Below, piece by piece: positions 4,970-5,659 of a stretch of 5,659 nucleotides of DNA (the first letter of the stretch is position 1; each line of letters starts with the position of its first letter). This stretch comes from an uncultured Oscillibacter sp. Lineage in GTDB: Bacteria > Bacillota > Clostridia > Oscillospirales > Oscillospiraceae. The notes beneath the pieces are model-generated. The model made no database searches and was not told the DNA's origin. It worked only from the letters and a program-made list of their open reading frames with translations. The DNA lies in NCBI GenBank assembly GCA_900551885.1, contig URXS01000125.1, positions 1 through 5,659 on the forward strand. The letters run 5' to 3'. A program made the position numbers and the translations under genes.

Positions 4970-5134
4970 TCACATTACGCTGAGACGCAGCTCTTCGCCC
5001 GTCAAGCCCCGGCACAGGGATGACGTAACCTCTCCCCTGCCCCGGATGCCCTGGAGACCGATGAACTGCACCCGGTCGGGGAAGGCGTCCAGCATGGCGG
5101 AGCAATATGCCGCCATCCATGTTTCCATCTCCAC
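4970..5134 (-). pseudogene. Probable remnant of a nucleotidyltransferase-domain gene (54 codons)
   Basis: A GTG start two bases after the pcrA stop, with AAGAAGG seven bases upstream, opens a frame of 54 codons. Residues 18-36 (FPDRVQFIGLQGIRGRGEV) look like the start of the minimal nucleotidyltransferase domain, where a GLQGSY.RGEAT stretch is followed by SDID and a hydrophobic strand carrying the metal-binding aspartates. That Asp block is absent in all frames. The frame goes from VTSS through LCR to GLTGEELRL, which resembles the segment expected after the missing strand, and then stops. A deletion of roughly 25-30 bases followed by decay explains this. Without the aspartates it cannot be a working nucleotidyltransferase. 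The alternative is a short real protein of unknown role whose similarity is accidental. It appears to be translationally coupled to pcrA. Confidence 0.45.
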
Positions 5135-5136
5135 GC

Positions 5137-5659
5137 TCAGACCTTCTTCATGTGGCTGCCGGCGAATTTCAGCATCAGCCGCTTGGGCTTGTCCTCCTTT
5201 TCAAACTGCACGGTCACCATGGCGTCGCCGGGCATGGCCTGGACGGCGGTGACAGTGCCCCGGCCGAAGGCGGTGTGCTCCACAATATCCCCCGCGGCCA
5301 GTTGCAAAAGGCCTGCGGCAGGTGCCGCCGTCCGTCCGGCGGCAGAGACCAGAGGTTTCCGGGCCGGGTTCTGAGGCTTGGCAACGCTGTAGGACCGGAC
5401 CGGCGTGGACCGGGCCGGGGCTGCACCGAAGCTGTCCTCCCCCCAGGGAGCGGTATCCAGGTCCTCCCTTCTGGCGGAGCGGGGCTCCGGCTTGCTGAGC
5501 CAGTGCAGGTTCTCCTCCGGGATCTCCTCCAGGAACCGGGAGGGCCGGTTGGTACTGGTGCGGCCGTACAGCATCCGCTGCCGGGCGTTGGTGAGGGTCA
5601 GCTTCTCCTTGGCCCGGGTCATGGCCACATAGCAAAGCCGCCGCTCCTCCTCCCGCTCC
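5137..5659 (-). CDS. pcrA: ATP-dependent DNA helicase PcrA (UvrD/Rep family), C-terminal 173 residues (5' end beyond window)
   Basis: This is a superfamily 1A 3'-to-5' helicase of Gram-positive bacteria used in excision repair, plasmid rolling-circle replication and removal of RecA filaments and stalled RNA polymerase. The first visible residues, EREEERRLCYVAMTRAKEKL, contain helicase motif VI (VAMTRAK, with its ATP-sensing arginine). RPSRFLEEIPEE follows at about 38-49, the usual end of the 2B/2A region. Residues 54-120 form a variable linker rich in Ala, Pro, Arg and Ser. Residues 122-173 begin GDIVEHTAFGRGTV and end KRLMLKFAGSHMKKV; this is the small Tudor-like domain that contacts RNA polymerase in PcrA. 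The complete protein would be roughly 730-780 residues, so most of it lies to the right of the window. The C-terminus is intact. A short decayed frame follows after two bases, and the transcript probably ends at the terminator at 4713-4745. Confidence 0.95.
   Translation of the reverse strand, partial: EREEERRLCYVAMTRAKEKLTLTNARQRMLYGRTSTNRPSRFLEEIPEENLHWLSKPEPRSARREDLDTAPWGEDSFGAAPARSTPVRSYSVAKPQNPARKPLVSAAGRTAAPAAGLLQLAAGDIVEHTAFGRGTVTAVQAMPGDAMVTVQFEKEDKPKRLMLKFAGSHMKKV

Noticed and set aside
1..5659. CRISPR arrays, tRNA or rRNA genes, insertion sequences, toxin-antitoxin pairs, phage genes.
   Set aside because: No regular spaced repeats, cloverleaf or rRNA signatures, transposase motifs or phage-like proteins were found on either strand.

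Overview
The window looks like a chromosomal stretch from a GC-rich member of the Bacillota. A gut clostridium of the Oscillospiraceae type is most likely. The reasons are strong Shine-Dalgarno sequences, sigma-A-like promoters with extended -10 boxes, GC-rich codons, a Gram-positive PcrA helicase, a TagA-type wall-polymer glycosyltransferase and a small hairpin repeat of a kind I remember from that family. The genus cannot be fixed from this sequence alone.

Layout. On the left, two genes read on the minus strand. One is the 5' part of a WecG/TagA/CpsF glycosyltransferase (1-322, cut by the window edge) with its own promoter; the other is a complete ten-helix EamA/DMT transporter (389-1312). 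A 131-bp divergent region follows (1313-1443), in which the two opposing promoters appear to be interlocked. The central block reads on the plus strand. A 3-methyladenine DNA glycosylase (1444-2064), a HAD phosphatase with a TTG start (2067-2732) and a Qnr-like pentapeptide-repeat protein (2729-3343) are packed with a 2-nt gap and an ATGA overlap, so they are very likely one translationally coupled operon. After 74 bp holding tandem palindromes and an extended -10 promoter comes a second pair. It consists of an XRE regulator with two membrane segments (3418-3924) and an HpcH/HpaI-family aldolase whose ATG directly follows the regulator's stop codon (3925-4695). A strong bidirectional terminator (4713-4745) closes the block.

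To the right lie about 220 bp without a gene. They carry a 65-bp hairpin repeat with terminal inverted repeats (4795-4859). Next comes a 54-codon minus-strand reading frame that looks like the remnant of a nucleotidyltransferase (4970-5134), and then the 3' end of pcrA (5137-5659, cut by the window edge), which would be transcribed leftwards toward the same terminator.

How the genes may work together. The glycosylase removes alkylated bases. The pentapeptide protein has the fold class of DNA-mimicking gyrase protectors, with a tail resembling the Qnr C-terminus. The HAD enzyme between them is a small phosphatase of unknown substrate. A DNA-protection role for the three-gene set is an inference. 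I see no clearly new defence, mobile or biosynthetic system. The best leads are the loop-free Qnr-like protein and its operon, the interlocked divergent promoters, the tandem operator before the membrane XRE gene, and the small repeat next to a decayed gene.
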